NCBI GenBank assembly: GCA_017541565.1
Contig: JAFXYU010000134.1
Span: forward strand, 1-6,715
Length of the DNA stretch: 6,715 bases
Direction of reading: 5' to 3'
Source of the DNA: a bacterium
GTDB lineage: Bacteria; Cyanobacteriota; Vampirovibrionia; Gastranaerophilales; Gastranaerophilaceae
Part shown: positions 5,133 to 6,715 of the stretch, one piece after another
Position numbering within the stretch: the first letter of the stretch is position 1
How the letters are laid out: every line of letters starts with the position of its first letter
Position numbers and translations under genes: made by a program
The notes under the pieces: generated by a model
Told to the model about the DNA's origin: nothing
Database searches by the model: none
Seen by the model: only the letters and a program-made list of their open reading frames with translations

Positions 5133-6240
5133 TAGCTCTACCTCCGAATGTTATTGTCCAATCCTGAAGGTTCGCCCATTGATTATTAGATAAAACTTGG
5201 TATGCCGGAGAGAGCAGTTCAACCTTATAAACACCATAAATTGAATTTAATATTGCAATAATCTGAGTCGGGACAATATCCTTTCCGAGTTTTGAGGACA
5301 TTTCTTTTTTATACTCATTTAAACGCTCGTTAATTAGCGTTTGAACGGTATTTAAATCGGCATCAAGATACAAAATAATATTAGCGACAATCGTGAAATC
5401 GATTTTTTCAGGTGCGTGAACTACGACTCTGTCAGTTAAAGGTCTGACTTTATCTGCACTTAAATAGTCAGTTATTATTTGTATCATTTCAGGTGTCGGG
5501 TTTCCTGTAGCTGTCAGAGGATAAATATCGACAACACCTGCTGATGTAGATAATACTTCAACATCGGTTACTGATTGATGAGCGGATAATGTATGGAATC
5601 TATAAGCACCTTTGCTTCCTGCGTTAGAGAAACTTTCAGGAGCAAGTCTAATTCTTTCTCTTAAACTATCCTCTGATTCTTCATCAGCACCACCGTCTGT
5701 AACAGTTGTGCTTTCAACAACATCGACATCATAAGATAAAGGAGTCAGTAAATTATTTACTTTTCCTATTTCATAACCATTTGCACCCTCGCCTGTTACT
5801 TCGCAAGTTGCACCAATTGTTGCGGATAAAGTGCCGGCAAGAATGTTTGTATCGTCATCGGTGGCAAAAGTATATTTCCCATCTTCAGTTTCAATTTCAG
5901 TTCCTTTTGGAATTGGAATATCAAAGTTCAAAGTTTCGTTCAAAGAGAATTTTATTGTTGTTTTAGCATATTTCCCTTCTAATTTATGAACTCCGACCAG
6001 TTCTGCCAAATGCTCCAACACTTCCATTGGTGCATAGGTTAAAAGATTAGACTTTGCTATCTCTTGTATTTTTATTCGGAGCAGATTTTCTCTGTATGCA
6101 CCGACATCAATTAACAGTCTTTCAATCTGTGCAGGCTGTAAAGTTTTGCCTGTCTTTTCCTCATAAAGACTAATCCACTCTTGAGTTATTTTGTCGGCAT
6201 CACGTTCGATAAAGTTAGGTTCAGGGAGTCTTGTTGTCAT
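5125..6240 (-). CDS. J: Baseplate J-like wedge protein
   Basis: This gene encodes 371 residues, longer than P2 gpJ (about 300) but within the Baseplate_J family range. The ATG at 6240 overlaps the W gene by four bases (ATGA). Upstream lies the full ribosome binding site GGAGGTGA. The first part (residues 1-85) is helical (RLLIDVGAYRENLLRIKIQE, then YAPMEVLEHLAELVGV). The middle is beta-rich (IPIPKGTEIETEDGKYTF at 109-126; GEGANGYEIGKVNNLL at 150-165). The family hallmark GGADEESEDSLRERIRLAPE is at 183-202, followed by GSKGAYRFHTLSAHQSVTDV at 208-227. The last part has an alpha/beta repeat with IDFTIVANIILYL and ends WTITFGGRANE. In contractile tails this protein forms the baseplate wedge dimer that clamps gp25/gpW and moves when the tail contracts. 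The last codons encode GG and contain the next gene's ribosome binding site. Confidence 0.95.
   Translation of the reverse strand: MTTRLPEPNFIERDADKITQEWISLYEEKTGKTLQPAQIERLLIDVGAYRENLLRIKIQEIAKSNLLTYAPMEVLEHLAELVGVHKLEGKYAKTTIKFSLNETLNFDIPIPKGTEIETEDGKYTFATDDDTNILAGTLSATIGATCEVTGEGANGYEIGKVNNLLTPLSYDVDVVESTTVTDGGADEESEDSLRERIRLAPESFSNAGSKGAYRFHTLSAHQSVTDVEVLSTSAGVVDIYPLTATGNPTPEMIQIITDYLSADKVRPLTDRVVVHAPEKIDFTIVANIILYLDADLNTVQTLINERLNEYKKEMSSKLGKDIVPTQIIAILNSIYGVYKVELLSPAYQVLSNNQWANLQDWTITFGGRANE
5141..5145 (-). promoter_or_regulatory. Shine-Dalgarno sequence of the tail protein I gene
   Basis: GGAGG lies eight bases before the ATG at 5132, inside the codons for the final FGGRANE of the J-like protein. 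Confidence 0.8.
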
Positions 6241-6596
6241 AATGTCACCTCCGCTGTTCCTTTAGTAGATGAACCGTTAAGAGTCCATTGAACTTTTATT
6301 TTTATGTTGGAGCCTTCAACATCAAACAGGACAGAGTTTACATGAACTCTTGTTTCCCACATAGAAATTGCATCAATGGTTTCTCTGATAATATTTGCCT
6401 TTGCAATATTAACGGGATAATCAATATATTTAAGAATGTTTGATCCAAAAGTCGGTCTGTGTGGATCAGAACCTTTTGGAGTATTCAAGATTAAAGCAAT
6501 GCATTGGTTTATATCCTCAACACCTTCTGCGACCTCGCCGATGCCGTTGAGTTTGAATTGCCAATCTACATATTTAATTTCATCTAATTTAGTCAT
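6237..6596 (-). CDS. W: Baseplate wedge protein of the gpW/gp25 family
   Basis: This gene encodes 119 residues, close to P2 gpW (115). The ATG at 6596 shares its A with the stop of the spike gene (TAATG), and AAGGA lies five bases upstream. The family signature is clear: 'NQCIALILNTPKGSDPHRPT' at 30-49 followed by FGSNILKYID, then 'IRETIDAISMWETRVHVNSV' at 70-89, where the W-x-x-R-V motif ends the helix. The last part is a beta hairpin (SNIKIKVQWTLNGSS). The fold resembles T4 gp25, the initiator of sheath assembly, which binds the gpJ/gp6 wedge. Neighbouring J and V genes agree. I see nothing unusual in it. Confidence 0.95.
   Translation of the reverse strand: MTKLDEIKYVDWQFKLNGIGEVAEGVEDINQCIALILNTPKGSDPHRPTFGSNILKYIDYPVNIAKANIIRETIDAISMWETRVHVNSVLFDVEGSNIKIKVQWTLNGSSTKGTAEVTL
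6245..6252 (-). promoter_or_regulatory. Full-length Shine-Dalgarno sequence of the J gene
   Basis: GGAGGTGA is a complete eight-base match to the usual 16S rRNA 3' end. It lies four bases before the ATG at 6240 and inside the last codons of the W gene (GCG GAG GTG ACA). It supports the four-base ATGA overlap as the true start. Confidence 0.85.
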
Positions 6597-6715
6597 TACA
6601 TTCCTTTATCAGGTGCGGAAGTCGGACTTCCCTGATTTCCTGTGTGTTTGTGCGAGTTGTAAATATTTCTCATTGCTTGCATAGAGGACTTTTTATCTGT
6701 TATGTCAGCACTTGA
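6596..6715 (-). CDS. V: C-terminal end of baseplate spike protein (gpV-like), partial
   Basis: Only the last 39 residues are in the window (SSADITDKKSSMQAMRNIYN, then SHKHTGNQGSPTSAPDKGM). The frame is open from the right edge to TAA at 6598-6596. The ending 'YNSHKHTGNQGSPTSAPDKG' is typical of phage baseplate spike proteins, whose needle tip often ends with an H-x-H motif and a PT/PP-x-x-x-M tail. In P2 gpV and phi92 gp138 the H-x-H of three chains holds an iron ion at the membrane-piercing tip. The gene position, directly before gpW, is also that of P2 gene V. The N-terminal OB-fold domain is outside the window, so a shorter gp138-type or gp45-type spike is equally possible. Confidence 0.8.
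   Translation of the reverse strand, partial: SSADITDKKSSMQAMRNIYNSHKHTGNQGSPTSAPDKGM
6609..6635 (-). other. Inverted repeat (possible RNA hairpin) in the spike gene end, just before gene W
   Basis: GGAAGT (6617-6622) and ACTTCC (6626-6631) pair perfectly around a three-base loop, and TCAG (6609-6612) could pair with CTGA (6632-6635) across a four-base bulge. The structure sits in codons for QGSPTSAP and ends a few bases before the AAGGA of gene W. It has no U-run, so it is not a terminator. It may be a chance product of the coding sequence or may modulate translation of W. Confidence 0.35.

Noticed and set aside
5706..5966. Plus-strand open frame of 86 codons
   Set aside because: It is antisense to the core of the J-like gene, and its composition (rich in H, Q, L, R) is that of a shadow frame.
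6436..6684. Plus-strand open frame of 82 codons
   Set aside because: It covers the W gene and the spike end in antisense. Both of those are supported by family signatures.

Overview
This window is the baseplate-to-fibre part of the tail operon of a contractile-tailed phage, prophage or phage-derived tailocin. Every gene I can support is on the minus strand, so transcription runs from position 6715 towards 1. The right half follows the phage P2 order V-W-J-I and then a gpH-like tail-collar fibre protein: the C-terminal tip of the spike (6596-6715), the gpW/gp25 wedge protein (6237-6596), the baseplate J-like wedge protein (5125-6240), tail protein I (4608-5132) and a DUF3751-type fibre protein (3934-4611).

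The left half is the host-recognition part. P2 has one long fibre gene here, but this locus has a chain of small modular ones. Three proteins begin with the same roughly 40-residue 'RRG...DTKELYIGTGNG' module, which resembles the N-terminal domain of the major tropism determinant (Mtd_N) and related fibre proteins. They lie at 3236-3919, 2790-3236 and 1977-2417. A tail-fibre assembly (chaperone-like) gene sits between the second and third (2407-2790). Next is a 570-residue putative receptor-binding protein (264-1976), built from an ASEI-type N-terminal module, a block of BspA-like leucine-rich repeats, a PEGA/Ig-like domain and a C-terminal discoidin-like domain. At the left edge a 65-residue gene of unknown function (63-260) overlaps a second open frame (1-84). 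The two together look like one gene split by a single-base frameshift.

The genes are packed as one polycistron. Junctions run from overlaps of 22, 11, 8, 4 and 1 bases to gaps of 14 bases at most, so there is no intergenic stretch to annotate. I see no internal promoter or terminator. Most Shine-Dalgarno sequences are good GGAGG or AAGGA types and lie inside the last codons of the gene before.

The base composition is AT-rich (about one third G+C by eye). LRR/BspA, discoidin and 'DTNGNG' modules are common in fibre proteins of phages of AT-rich, often gut-associated, anaerobes. The host cannot be fixed from this window. There is no integrase, terminase, capsid or lysis gene here, so phage, prophage and tailocin cannot be told apart. 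I do not see a new defence or mobile system. The main points of interest are the multi-fibre layout, the twin EF-hand-like loops, the recurring HxH metal-clip motifs, the LRR/discoidin receptor-binding protein and the probable frameshift at the left edge.
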